A stretch of 64,000 nt of DNA from Gordionus sp. m RMFG-2023 (taxonomy: Eukaryota; Nematomorpha; Gordioida; Chordodea; Parachordodidae): the NCBI RefSeq assembly GCF_954871325.1, contig NC_088776.1, positions 34,272,508-34,336,507 of the forward strand, in the 5' to 3' direction. Below are positions 22,999 to 35,400 of this stretch, one piece after another. Both the position numbers and the translations under genes were made by a program. The stretch's first letter is position 1. The number at the start of each line of letters is the position of its first letter. The notes under the pieces were generated by a model that saw only the letters and a program-made list of their open reading frames with translations, was not told where the DNA came from and did no database searches.

Positions 22999-25139
22999 CA
23001 GGCGCGTACGCCGGAATTTGGTCTGAAGGGGTGGGGGGGGGGATAATAAATTTTTTTAAGAAATATTATTGTTTTTTAAAAATATCAAGCATAAATTTAT
23101 TAGGACTAATAACTATTTCTAATACATAATTTTAAATTATTGTGAATTATAAAAAAATTATGTATAAACTGGCATATAAAAAACTATTAAATAAATGTGA
23201 ATTAAAAAAATTATATGTATAAACTGGCATATAAAAAACTATAAAATAAATGTGAATTAAAAAATATTAAACGGATATAACTGGCGTTATGAAAAACTAT
23301 AAAATAAATATGAATTATATAATATAAAGTGAATATAACCACTATAAGAATCACTTAAATGACCCAAAATAGAAATTTGATTTTTTTGAGCCTAAACATT
23401 ATATATAAAAGTATAAAAGATTTAAATGTTGGAAATATAAATTAATACACAAAAAGTTTCTTAAGAATAATTGTATTTTGTATGTTATATATTTACAATA
23501 TAAAATCCAATCTTCGTTGGGATTGAGCTAATTTTCCAATTATCTCATCTTTACTTGTCGTCAAATGCCTATAAATATTCAAAATATCCAAATCTTTCAA
23601 TCTACTTTTAGAAGTTGTACTTCTTGGTATGTTTTTGACCTGCAGGCCCGGCTCCCGGGCTGGACCGTATTTTAATTTTTTTAAATATACCCGGGCCGGG
23701 CCCGAAATTTTTTTAAAAAAACACCCAGACCGGGCCTGTTTTTTTAAAAAATATCCGGGCCGGACTGTATATTTTAAAACAGCCTATATTTTAAATCGTT
23801 ATTATTCGCTATAAAAATCAAAAATAATATAATTTATTTTTTTTAAAACACCCGGGCCGGGCTTGAAATTTTATTTTAAAAACAGCCGGGCCGGGCTTAA
23901 AAATGAATCTTCTTAAAACTAAGTCTGGTCGGGCCTGAAAATCTTTTAAAAAAATCCGGGCCGTGCCCTGTAAATGGTACCTCTGCATGACTCTGTTATT
24001 CTTCTTAAAAAAGAAAATGTTCACTCTGTTATTCTTCTTAAAAAAGAGAATGTTCTCTCATTAGTTTACTAATGGGAAGAGTTGCTAAGATATATAAACC
24101 CTTTTAATATATTGTGAATATAATCTAAAATGTATTTGAAATAATGAAGAGCATCCATAGCTATAAACATAGTATTTCAGCTAATAAGGCATCATAAGAT
24201 ACTTTAACATCTTCATGATAAAAATCTAACAAATATTTTTCTATCACCATCTGAAAAAAATTGGGAAGGTTTTTGTGGAAGTAATATTTTCATATTGGTA
24301 AGTGTTGCATGTTGAATTAAAAACCATTCATCTATTTGGGTTATAAATGTATCTAAGATATACTCTTCTACCGATCCTATATTAATGTTTTAACGATGAG
24401 CTTGCTTTGCTGCAAGTCGAGGGAAACCAATATTAAATAGCTCTGCTTTTGACTCAACAATAACATATAAAATATGAAATTATTCATCAACATTAGCCCT
24501 AATTTCCTTGAGTTCTAATAAAATGCTCTCCGCTATTCTCATCTTCTTAATCAAGTCAATATAATGTTTTTGAAAAGTATTACATAAAATAGTTGTATAA
24601 TTAAATAATGCATTCTAATGTAAAAAAAATTTTGAAATAAGCATTGAATCCAATAATTTTCTTGCTTCTGAGGAAATATTTCTTTCAGGCCATTTTAATA
24701 TTTCAGTAATAGCAAATAATCGGCTCTTCTAACTCCATAAAAGCTGTTACTGCTTGATGGCGGAGACTCTATCTCGTTAGACAAGGTTGCAATTTTTTTC
24801 TGTTTGTTGGACAAGAAGTTTCAGAAATAATTATTATTTGACTAGAAATTTGAAAATGGTAGATAAATATTACGCCACTAAAAATTTGATAATAATTAGT
24901 AAATATTACGACGGAAAACTTGAAATCGATATTAAATGATAAAATAACCTAATAGATGAATGTGATAAATAAATGTAATTAAATATATATTTAATATAAG
25001 ATAGGAATAAATATTAACAAATATAAATTAATATTTTTGAAAAATATATCCGGCATCTGCATTTTTTGACTTTGGAAAGGGGGGGGGGGGATTTATCCAC
25101 CTGCCCCCCCCCGCTGCCCCCCCGCTGCGTACGCGCCTA
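22999..25139 (-). mobile_element. hAT transposon with decayed transposase
   Basis: Ends CAGGCGCGTACGC and TAGGCGCGTACGC (reverse complement of right end), each next to poly-G, are flanked by a perfect 8-bp duplication AATAAAAT (22991-22998 and 25140-25147). The minus strand of about 24,240-24,800 encodes pieces of a hAT transposase of the ZBED/DUF4371 kind: IAEILKWPERNISSEARKLL, then FPRLAAKQAHR and SVEEYILDTFITQIDEWF, the latter matching the family's PR..xxQ..R....sveeYyr..fip.lD block. Stops and frame changes break it. Only this middle part of the transposase is visible, so the element is defective. Another CCGGGC-rich repeat is inserted at about 23,636-23,995. Confidence 0.85.
23636..23995. 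repeat. CCGGGCCGGGC-rich element nested in hAT
   Basis: About 360 bp with repeated (C)CCGGGCCGGGC blocks separated by T/A runs, pointing outward from the centre in both orientations. The right border GCAGAGGTACCATTTACAGG (reverse complement) matches the ends of the candidate hAT at 11546-13495, so this is probably a small non-autonomous hAT of that family whose GC blocks are its subterminal repeats. The left border is about CTGCAGGCCCGG at 23640. Confidence 0.55.
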
Positions 25140-25206
25140 AATAAAATGTTTTTATATCTAGGAACTAAATTAATATTTGCTTGCATTACTAAGGGAGTCT
25201 AATTCC

Positions 25207-26388
25207 TGATCTAGCATATGCTGTTTAAAAAACTCTCTTTTAACTGCATGGGTCTACTTACTTTTTATTATTAATAGAAAACCTAGATAATTTAAAAAAA
25301 ATTATAATCATTTTGATTCAAAGAAACATCCTATTTATATTATATAATAAAGTGATAAGGAATAAAAATAATTGAAAAAAAGAAATCGAAGATATTAACT
25401 TTATATTTGTAAATTAAAAAATAATAAAAAATAAATAATATTAATTAAAATTTTAATTACTCATGATGATATCATAATAATCACCCAGATCTTTTATTAA
25501 TGATTTAATTCATTTAAATTAATAATTAAATTTTTTTTATATAAATATGTTAGTGACAATTTATTTTTTCCGCCAATGTGTTATTTTTTCAACTTTATAC
25601 TATTTTTGAACGCGTTTTTTAAATTTAATTATCTGATTTTAAAATTTATTACATAATGTTTGGAATATCTACTTTATGAATTCTAGATATTACCATGAAC
25701 TCTTGAACTTAATATAATTTATATTCGTTTTCCCATAGTTTTTTATATAAATTATAAATGACTCAAAGGTAACGGCAAAAGTGTCTGGCATTCATAAGAT
25801 ATATTCCAATTATGATGGAATATATTTTCAGTCAAATCAGATTTTTTAATTTAAAAAAACGCGCTCAAAAAAATGATTTTGAAAAAATAACACATTGCCG
25901 GAAAAACACATTAACACTAACATATATACTTACAATAATTGTTATTTTAATATAGTATTGCATTTTGAATTAATAGTTATTGAATTAAAAGAAACTTATT
26001 TCTTCCATTGAAATTGCCATATATATAGGCCATTTAGATTTAGCTTGTAAATATTTTGTTAATGGACGAATTTAAAGTAAAGACGCATTTATTTAATTGA
26101 TAAATTAAAATATGATAATTTTAATATGTTGGATGAAAAAAAAATGCAATGCAGAGACGTGAGTATTTGTTTGGTTTAAAAATTCTCTTATAACTGCATC
26201 ATAGATCCTGTTAATTGGAAATCTAAATAATTTTAAAAAATAATCATCATTTTGATTCAAAGACACATCCTATACCATATAATAATAAAGTGATCAATAA
26301 TAAAAATAATTTTAAAAAAAGTCAAGATATTAACATTATATCTGTAAATTAAAAAATAGTAAAAAATAATGTTAATTAAAATAATGGA
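25207..26388 (+). repeat. Direct repeat pair, 25207-25455 and 26165-26388
   Basis: The two segments share ATCATTTTGATTCAAAGA, ACATCCTAT, AATAAAGTGAT and GTAAATTAAAAAATA in the same order and orientation, with many small differences. This is an old direct duplication about 950 bp apart with a MITE between the copies. No coding content seen. Confidence 0.65.
25551..25919. mobile_element. MITE with long inverted repeats, copy 1
   Basis: Inverted arms of roughly 85-110 bp: left starts TAGTGACAATTT, right (reverse complement) TAGTGTTAATGTG. Both contain AATGTGTTATTTTTTCAA and a GAACGCG/GAGCGCG motif. Flanks AAATATGT and ACATATAT match 6/8, consistent with a hAT-type 8-bp duplication. A second copy is at 37036-37391. 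Confidence 0.7.
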
Positions 26389-27059
26389 ATTATATACATG
26401 ATATTATATATTATAATTCAGATTTAACTTAATTTTCATTATATAAAGATTGTTAAGGGTTTAAGAAAATTTAAGAATGTAATTTATTAGTAAACAAAGA
26501 ATAAATGTACATATGGAAAAGTTACAACCTTATTTTTGCTGAACAAAAAAAAACTTTTACATGAATTTTAAATTTATGTCATTTTATATTATAAAATAAA
26601 ATAGTATTCATATTCTGTTGTAAATTAAGTCAATTTTAGTTATATAAAAAAATATACAGAAAATTATTCATATTTTATATTTAATTTTTTTTATTCATTT
26701 TTATATGAATTTTTAAACAATAGTTAATTATTTTTTATATTATAACTTTTTGAAATTTTATTTCTTGCAATTTATATTACAAAGTGGTGTACTTTGTTTC
26801 TTTTTATTCCAAATATTAATTAATATGTAAAATAAGTAATAATGATCTTTAAAATACATGCTGTATTTATAGCATTTCTAAAGTAAAGTAATTATAAGTA
26901 TTTGAATAATAAAATTATAAGGAAAATAAAAGTTATTTCACAAAAACGTTATACAAATTAATTGAAATAATATATTAATGAAAATGATATTTTTGTCGAA
27001 TAAATTAATTTAAATAATATATTAGTAAAAATAATATATATACAATTATTTCATTCGTA

Positions 27060-30000
27060 GCATCTCTCTTTTTAACTTATTTTTCCTGTCAATTCGTCAC
27101 TGCTGTTCAGCTCGTTTATGTCATGCTTGTTCATATCGTTGTCTTCTGTCTAGTTTCTTTTTGCCCTTCTAGTCCTATCTTTAGATTATTTGTTATTCTC
27201 AATCGTGATCATCATCATTTATTGTATGTTCATGGGTAGAATAATAAGAATTGAATTAAAATCGAATCCTACATAAGAATAAGAATTGTTTCTCATTTTT
27301 AATATGAATTTATTCGCTTTTGTATTTTTCTTTTATGTTTCGCGTTATTTATATTTTTAATATTTATTAAATCGCATATTATTTATAACTTGTCTTTCCA
27401 AATAATTTTTATATTCATTTACGTTCAATACATAATCTTTAAAATGACTTAGTAATCTTTTTACTCTTGTCAGTCTTTCTTTGTCTCTTCCCCCTTTAAA
27501 GTATCCTCATTGTTTCGTAATAGTATTACCTACTGTCTCCCATTTTCTTTTCTTTATTTAGTCGATGTGTCTTCTAATTATCTTGCATCCAGTGTTAATT
27601 TTGTATAATAACTCATTTTCTTTTTCAACAACAATATCTTTGTCTCGTTTGTTTTCAAAAAACGTCTAGCACCTATTGTCTCTTTTTTTTATTACCCTGC
27701 TAGATGTTTTTATTATTATCATGACCTTATCTTTGTCCATGACTGGTTCTAACAAATCCCATTTAATTCTGGTGTAGTGCAGGAATAAAAGCTTACTTGA
27801 TGCTATGTCTGTCTTACAGTTCGGTGTATTACGATAATTGAGTAAAATCTTTATAGCGCTATGTCTATATCTCTGTTCTTTCTTTCCATGTTTCTTTTCA
27901 TACTTATTTAAAATTTTCCTATCATCTTTTCTACCTGTCCGTTAGACTGCTGATGGCAGGCTGCAGTCAGGGTGTGTTTTATTGCGTGGTCATTGCTAAA
28001 TTTTTCGAACGACTGGCTTGTAATAATTAATGTCATTATCCGTCACAATTTCTTCAGGTATCCTAAAAATACTAATTGTTTTTATTATTTCTTTTAAAGT
28101 AATTTCTGCTGCGATTTATTTAACCGGAGTTATTATTGGAAATTTACTATAGTCATCTATAATTATTAACCAATATTTCTGAAAAAAGGTCCCACGTAAT
28201 CTATATGTATTATTTCAAAAGGTTTCGAAGTTATTGCTCATAGATGTTGAATTGAATTTGGATTTACTGTTTAGATGTTGAATTATTCACAAATTTAACT
28301 TCGAGAACAATATCTATGTTCATATTTGACCAATGCATATAATCCTTAGCTAATACCTTGGTTTTTCCAGCACCTATATGCCCCATATATAATTCTTGCA
28401 ACATTATTTTTCTCATGCCTTCAGGAATCACAATTCTGTTTTCTTTAAATAAGCAATTGTTTATGATACTTAATTCGTTTTCTATGTTTTTGTACGATTT
28501 ATTTTTTATACCATGACCTTTTCTATATCATTAATAATGTCTGATATTTTTTATCTTTATGTGTTTCCTCTAATACTTTATTAAAATTAATCGGAATGTC
28601 CAATAAATCATTTTTTGTAGTGTCAGTAACTATATTATAGATAATTTTATCATTTACAGCGAGTGGTAATTGTGATAAACAGTTAGAAACTGTGTTGTTG
28701 CTCTGTGGATTATTTTGAAATCATAAGCTCGCATTGCTATATTACATTTTTGTAATCGCATTTATTAAAGTGTTTTCTTATAAGCCTTTGGCGAAGATGT
28801 AAATCAAAGGTTTCTGGTCAGTGACAATTGTAAATTTTGTCCCTATGAGATTCATGAAATCTCATGACGGCAAATATTATCGTTAGAGCCTCTCTCTCTC
28901 AATATTTGTGTAGTTTATCTCTGTTTTCAATAACGTTCTTGATGCAAAGGCTATAAGTTTCCTTTACGTCACCCTTTATTTGAAAAAGTACTAGCATGTT
29001 CAGCTTCCCATTTCCATTTTTCTTCTTTATTGACTAATTTGTATAGTGGGTCTACTAGGTCTGCAAAGTTACTCAAAAATTTTTTGTAGTAACTTGATTA
29101 TCCTAAAATGTAGATAGTTTATTATAAGATTTTGACTCTGGCATGTTGATTATGGCTTTAATTTTATCTCGATTAGGGTGTATGCCTTCCGGTCTATGTC
29201 ATGTCATATAAATCTGATGTTGGTTTTCATGAATACGTTTTTGCAAAATTGGGTATAAGACCATATTTCAATATTCTTTCAAAAACTTTTTTTCATGTTT
29301 TCTATATGTATTTCATCGTTCTCACCCTTTATTAAAAGATCGTCAATATAAAATATCACATCCTTCATATCTCCAAATATTTGACCCATGTTGAAATATT
29401 GCACATGCAGTAATGGGTAATCTGGTGAATCTACCCCTTATGTGTTAATATGGTCAGAATATACTTAGAGTTTTTTGTATATCGGAATTTGGAGAAATGC
29501 GCTCTTGAAGTCGATTTTGGTGAATTTTTTTTCTTTTGATAGTTTTGCTATTAAATCGTTCATTCTTGGTATTGGGTAATTAAAATATTTCAGTGCAGGA
29601 TTAACTATGTCTTTAAAGTCGACACACACTGAAACTCCCATCTTCCTAAACGCTGGAGTTAACGGACTCGCCAAACTTACGTCTTTTACGGGCTCAATTA
29701 TTTTGTCCTGAATCCATTTGTTTAGTTCTTTACCAACTATGTCTATTCTAGAGTATGGTACTTTCTTGGCGGTGTTATTCTCGGTATGGCATTTTACCTT
29801 ATACGAAGTTTAATGTTGGTTTTGTTGATAGGTTTATTACTCATTTTCAATTCGCAATTTCGTGTAAATTTTGTAAATTTGTTATTATAATCATCGTCTA
29901 TATTTCCTACAGATTTTTTTAAAATATTCTTGAAAACATTTAGCTAAATTCTGCCAAGTAATTGCTCTTATTGCTATTGACAACGATCGCTTGCAAATTT

Positions 30001-31350
30001 TTAGTTATTCTTTTGTAATTCGCAGATTTGCGTTGTACATAATATTTTAATTTGATTTCCGTCATAACTTTAATTTTAAATTAGATTTCTTCACTTCAGT
30101 AACGCCTGCATTCTTAGCTATCAGGTATTTTGGTAAATCTGAATCCTGTGTCGACCTGCATGATTGTTTTAAAATTGTTTAATTTCAAGTTACCTAATAC
30201 GAGTTGTTATCTTTGCCGTTAAAATCTTCTACACTTATATTTAGTATGTCATAATCTATTTTTTTTTCCTTATCACTTTTAGTTACATCAACCTCTTTGA
30301 TATTAACTGTATTAATCTTATTGCCATATTCTATAGGATTTCTAGTATTCAAGTTTCTGTTGTAGTCGTGATTTGATCTGTTATCATATGGTGGATTTGT
30401 ATTTTGTCTGTAGTCTCTATTGTTTGACTTTGTTGTGAATCATTATAATTGCAATATCTAAATTGTTGCACGTTATTATTGAACCTTTTATTATACCTGT
30501 TAAAATTTCTTACATAATTTCCGTCGTAAACTTCATTGTATTATACGTAATGTTGCTAAATTTTCTGTTGTGGCTCTATCGAATGAATCTGTGATTATTA
30601 TTTTCATGTCTTGGGTAATTTTTTTGATTATTGTTTACATAAGGTAAGTATTCTAATCTGTTTTGATTATTGTATCTGTTTTTTAATTCTGTTGAGGAGG
30701 TATATAGTTGTTGTTTTGACTGTAAAATCTTTGAATGTCAAAATGTGGTTGTGGAGCCCATTGTTGAACATATTTATTATTATACTGTACCTATTGTTAA
30801 TTAACGTCTTTACTAATCTGTTTCTCGTCTGACATCTTCTTGGAATTGATACGCTTTATCTCTGTTTCAGCTTTTGTTTATCCTTCAAGCCTAAAGTATC
30901 TAATTTAGTAATAGCTTTTTCAAAAATAATATTGGTGTCGATATCTTCTAACTCACTATCTAATTTTATTATCTCATCTATTCTGTCTAAATCTTTAATT
31001 TTAAATTTAATGTCTTTAGATAAGGTGCATATTTTGATTTTCTCTATAGCTCTATCCTAAAATTGCATTTCTTACTTTACCGGCATATCTTAGTCACCTA
31101 TTCTATAAATTTCTTATCCTTGGATTGACTCGCGTTATAGATATCTAAGATTTTACTGTTCACATTCTTTTGGGGATATAATATTTTAAGTTTTTTTATT
31201 ATAGAATCATAATTATTGAACTCAGAGCTTATGGATTGTAGGTTTATATAAATGTTTTCGTGAAGATTTTGCTTTAGAATATTTTTATCGGTGATTTTAT
31301 TTTTATTTTAATTACTTACTAATTTTATCTATGTAAATGTTAATATCTCC
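27060..31350 (-). mobile_element. Ty3/gypsy LTR retrotransposon fossil (broken)
   Basis: An old decayed Ty3/gypsy-like element on the minus strand. Parts in order from right to left: an Asn-rich gag-like region (about 30.3-31.3 kb), reverse transcriptase (about 29.3-29.7 kb, with the YIDD active-site motif), RNase H (about 28.6-28.95 kb) and integrase (about 27.9-28.4 kb, with a TDN motif and an HQQSNGQ block). It is broken, with many interruptions. I did not find a clear LTR pair, so the outer limits are approximate. Transcription from it as a working element is not expected. Confidence 0.75.
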
Positions 31351-31417
31351 AACAAATTTAGGGAATGTCACATTTATTTCATAACATTAATATTTATACG
31401 CGTATTAAATAAAAATT

Positions 31418-31567
31418 CATAAATACACGAAATATTTAACCTTAAAATCATTATAAGAATAGACTTATTAAAATAAATGTTGTATCTTTGAAAATGGCTG
31501 CTAAATGAGCGATATTTTTATAACATTATAAAATTGGTCGTTGAGCAGTATGTTAATATAAGTCTAT
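31418..31567 (+). repeat. Short interspersed repeat (MITE-like), copy 3, best copy
   Basis: Core 31460-31567 has inverted ends ATAGACTTATTAA and CATAGACTTATATTAA (reverse complement). Left flank TTAACCTTAAAATCATTATAA is shared with the copies at 14068 and 22889, so the repeat unit extends beyond the inverted ends. Lies just right of the Ty3/gypsy fossil. No coding capacity. Confidence 0.62.
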
Positions 31568-34500
31568 GAATATAACAGAAATATTTTATTAAACTTTTCT
31601 TATTTAGCTAATGTTTAACAAGTTTATTTAGTGCATTTAAAATATGAAACTGTTTATAAAACTCTCTGGACTCAGTGCCATCTATCTTGAATGGAAGGGG
31701 GGGGGGGGGTATGATATAATAGTTTCGTTAGAATGGTATTGTGGTTGGGTTTATGATTCCATAGCATCGTGATAATTTTTCGGTACTCTCCCCTGCTCTA
31801 GGAATCCTCCAAACGTTTATATAATAATTTTTATAATACAAAATTTTTATACCCCCCCCCCCTTAATCATTTTAAATTGCATTTTTTATACAATACAAGT
31901 ATATATATTTTTTTAAATTGATAATAAAAATTAATAGAAATTAAAAATTATTATATTCCTGTGATATTTTTTTATATTTCTCCTATTAATGTATGTAGAA
32001 TAATAATTATTCATGTCAGATAAGCGATTGTTTGAAGAAAAATATCCGCCCAGAATAAATTAATACCTTAAAAAGGGCATTCAATCCTAAATTTTGAAGA
32101 TATTAAGTACGTATAAAGCTAATGCTGTAAAAAAGCAGAGCCATAGGCTATGATTTGCTGCTATAAGTCCCCCCTTATCCCTCAAAATTGACATAAATTA
32201 AAATGTTTTTAATTTTATTGATAAATTATATAAAAAATTAGCTGCAAATATTATCCATATTTTATCAAATTTCTGCTATTTCGTTTTAAGCTATTTTATG
32301 GAAGTAAAATAACTCTGATTGTGAAACTTCAGATCATATTTTATAATATTCTAATAAAAAACATCACCATGTATAATTAATAGTAATGAATATTCTTGCC
32401 TACTCTGCATATATTGCCGGTGTTAATTTTTGTTGGAATCAAATAATAACGTAGTTTCATCATATTGATTTTGCCAGTATATTTAACAAATGACATATTT
32501 TACTGTTTGAGATATAATCAACAGTTATAAAGTAACAAATAAATTTAACAGATTAGTAGCAAAAAATTATAGTTATTGTATAATAAGGATAATGTTTTTA
32601 TGTGAAATTTTTTATGGATGCTCTGGGTCGATTATATTTAAAATTTGGCTCAATTTCTCCTACTCCCCTAAGTGGGTCTCAGCGTTATTTTATAATGTGG
32701 AGATGGATAGAGAGCAGGGTCTGGATCCTTAAGCCAATTATGCTGTGACTCCACTGATGAAATAAAATAAATATAAAAGGATTCAATTATAAAATGAATA
32801 CTAAATTTATGTTGACTATGAGCTTCTCTCCTGAAAGCCTTGACGTATATTCCTAAAAAATCTAGTTAATTGTATTCATATTTTACAATTTTAGGTATTA
32901 TAGAATAAACCTGTTTTATGTATTTCGATGTCAGAACATCTTTATTTTTTTGATGTAGAACATTTTCTATTATCTTATTAATATTTTAATTTAAATTTTT
33001 GCCCTTGTTGGCTGATCTTTTTTAAAAAAAAATCGCCTATAGGTCTTTGTTAATAGATAACATTCAAATTCTTTTGAGTTTTATTATATAAAATATTTCG
33101 GTAAATTTATTTTATTTTGCTGCTTTTATCCTTTATCAATCAATTTAATAAAAATGACCATTTGTACATTTAAAAGTTAATACACAATAATTATAATTTA
33201 TAAAAAAAAATAAAGAATTAGATACTTGTGATGTAATTTAGATTTAAGAACAACATGGCTATTTTGAAACCTACAATTATGTACCACATGATCAAGAATG
33301 AATAAAATTGTATGTCATTTATCTATTTAATATTTCTGCCTCTATCAATTATTAAATTTTTAATTTTAACTTTCAAATAAATATTTTTTAAGAGTTGGTT
33401 TAGTAATTATAAAACTTTCTAAAAGACAAAAATTGAACCTTACTTACGATTATTATTATTAAATTATATTACATAACAGGTAATTTTATTATTTGTAGTT
33501 TTAAAAAAAAATCAAGTTAATTTATCAATGATTAACTTCTTTATTGTAATATTTTTTTGAAAAAGTCAACTTTTATATACTATATTTAAAAAAGGGTGAA
33601 AATATTATTAATACAAAACAAGGTTAGAAAGAAAAAAACGAAAAGGTTATATAGAAAAGATTATTAACAAATGAGTATGATAAAAAATATTTGAAATTTT
33701 ATATTACAGACATAAAATATATGGATCCCGGAATAAAAACTTGTGGAAAAAAAACATCAGAAAAAAACTTCGAAAAAATATTACCGGAAAAAATTATAAA
33801 TGAAAAATGTGGGAAAAAATTTCAAGAAAAAAATAAACTTCGCCAGGCCTGCTTCGTCTTATTTAAATTACATCGTTTATTTAGCCATCTATATAGTTTC
33901 CAATAAATAACCTAAAATGAATGAGGCTAATTATATTTGTGTAACGGTTAAGAAAAACGGCAGAAAAAAAATCTGTATAAATGAAAGTCTTCGGAAAATC
34001 AATCTGTATATATTTAAAAAATAAAATAAAACTACTAAGTGTAATATTTAAGACCAAGACAAGAATTAATGTTTTATTTTTAATTATGCATTTCTGTTTA
34101 TATACATCAACACAATTCGATCTAAAGCGGGGCCAGTCTAATAGATTTTTTATCCCGCCCGGCAAATTAGGGTTTTTGCTTGGTTCAATAAAAAATTTCT
34201 AGAGGCTTCTTTGTCCGACCTGTAGTAATCTTCTGTGAAAGAAAAATTATAAATTTGCATTATTCAAGGTTTAATAAAATTGCAAAATTTGGGCATGTAT
34301 AATATTGAAAAAGTATTTCATTTGAAAAGTAATCTATTTGATATTTTTTCCTGGAACTAACTTCTTAACAAAATTCGACATGCATTACTTCTTTATTATT
34401 ATTGCGACACATCACCAGTCAAATCTGACAGATTAAGTTATATATGGCAGGTTATATCTGTCTGATACAATATTTTTCTACGTTGATTACCAAAAAAACT

Positions 34501-34679
34501 TATTATTCAAATATAATATTATATTTTCTGATACCTATGAATTTTAATACTATGCTTTTTAGAAAATAAAACTCTGCTTAAATGGTCGAAACCTTTAAAA
34601 ATAAACTACTGAATTACTTTTTTAGCTAGAGTATTTTTGCAGCGTTATATAGGCCCAGCAAAATATTTTATACTAATGG
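31568..34679. other. AT-rich intergenic stretch without recognised gene
   Basis: I see no coding exons here. It holds poly-G/poly-C runs at about 31,697 and 31,852 (the first preceded by CAGTGCCATC, similar to hAT ends but with no partner found), low-complexity A/T tracts, and GCCCGG-type traces at about 34,150. Confidence 0.6.
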
Positions 34680-35400
34680 CTCGCTTACTTTGTACAAGTT
34701 GCGAGGCTCGTTTTTGTAATCTAATCAGGCTGGCAGGCTTTTGAGCATGTCGAGCCACATCTTTAATGTCTATTATCTCCACCAACATAATATTTATAGA
34801 AATTAATCAAAATTTCCTTTTAAAATATTAATTAATTTTTTTATATCTTCCGAAGTTTGTTGAATACATTTCTCTATGGTGTTTTAGAAATTTATTATTG
34901 CGTTATCCACTATAGGCAATGATTTATTCAACATGAATATTTTTTGAAAACGTGGGTCATATGGCAGGGGTTAAATAGAATATAAATCACTAATTGCTTT
35001 CTTTATCCAATAGAGAAGTTCTAGCTATCATTTTTTTCAAAAAAATGCTAAAATATTCTTTTCAATTTTATTTTTTCTAATATATTTTTGAAAAAATTAA
35101 GCGCGAGCACTGTTCGATATTAAATTTATTGTCCGAATAGCTCGGCCTACATCGGATCGGGCTTCAATAAATTTGTTAAGCGCTTGTGACCAATTTTCCA
35201 TCCCCTTTAATTCTTACAGATTTTTTTTCCTTTGAAATATTTCTTCAGCAATTTTTTTAACCTTGATATTTTTTTTATATAGCCTTTTTTGGTTGAGTAT
35301 TTTTTTCACCGTCCTTTTTTTGCCACCAAAAAATATGTAAACCATATTAATTAATTCATAAATATTTTCCATTTCAGTCTTCTACATTATAAGTATTATC
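34680..35400 (-). pseudogene. Unassigned coding-like patch, interrupted
   Basis: On the minus strand three stretches read as plausible protein with less AT-rich codons than the surroundings: about 35,190-35,100 (GMENWSQALNKFIEARSDVG), about 34,955-34,890 (PLPYDPRFQKIFMLNKSLPI) and about 34,795-34,690 (VARHAQKPASLIRLQKRASQ). An upstream Lys-rich segment begins at an ATG near 35,372. The pieces lie in more than one frame, and no convincing splice sites join them all, though AA|GTAAGC occurs at the end of the last piece. I do not recognise the protein. It may be a decayed gene copy, a pseudogene, or exons of an unknown gene. Confidence 0.35.

Noticed and set aside
31674-32200. hAT element starting CAGTGCCATCTATC next to poly-G
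   Set aside because: No matching right end or 8-bp duplication found.
33691-34202. Reading frames of 71-94 codons on both strands
   Set aside because: Low-complexity A/T and Lys-rich translation with no splice sites or similarity.
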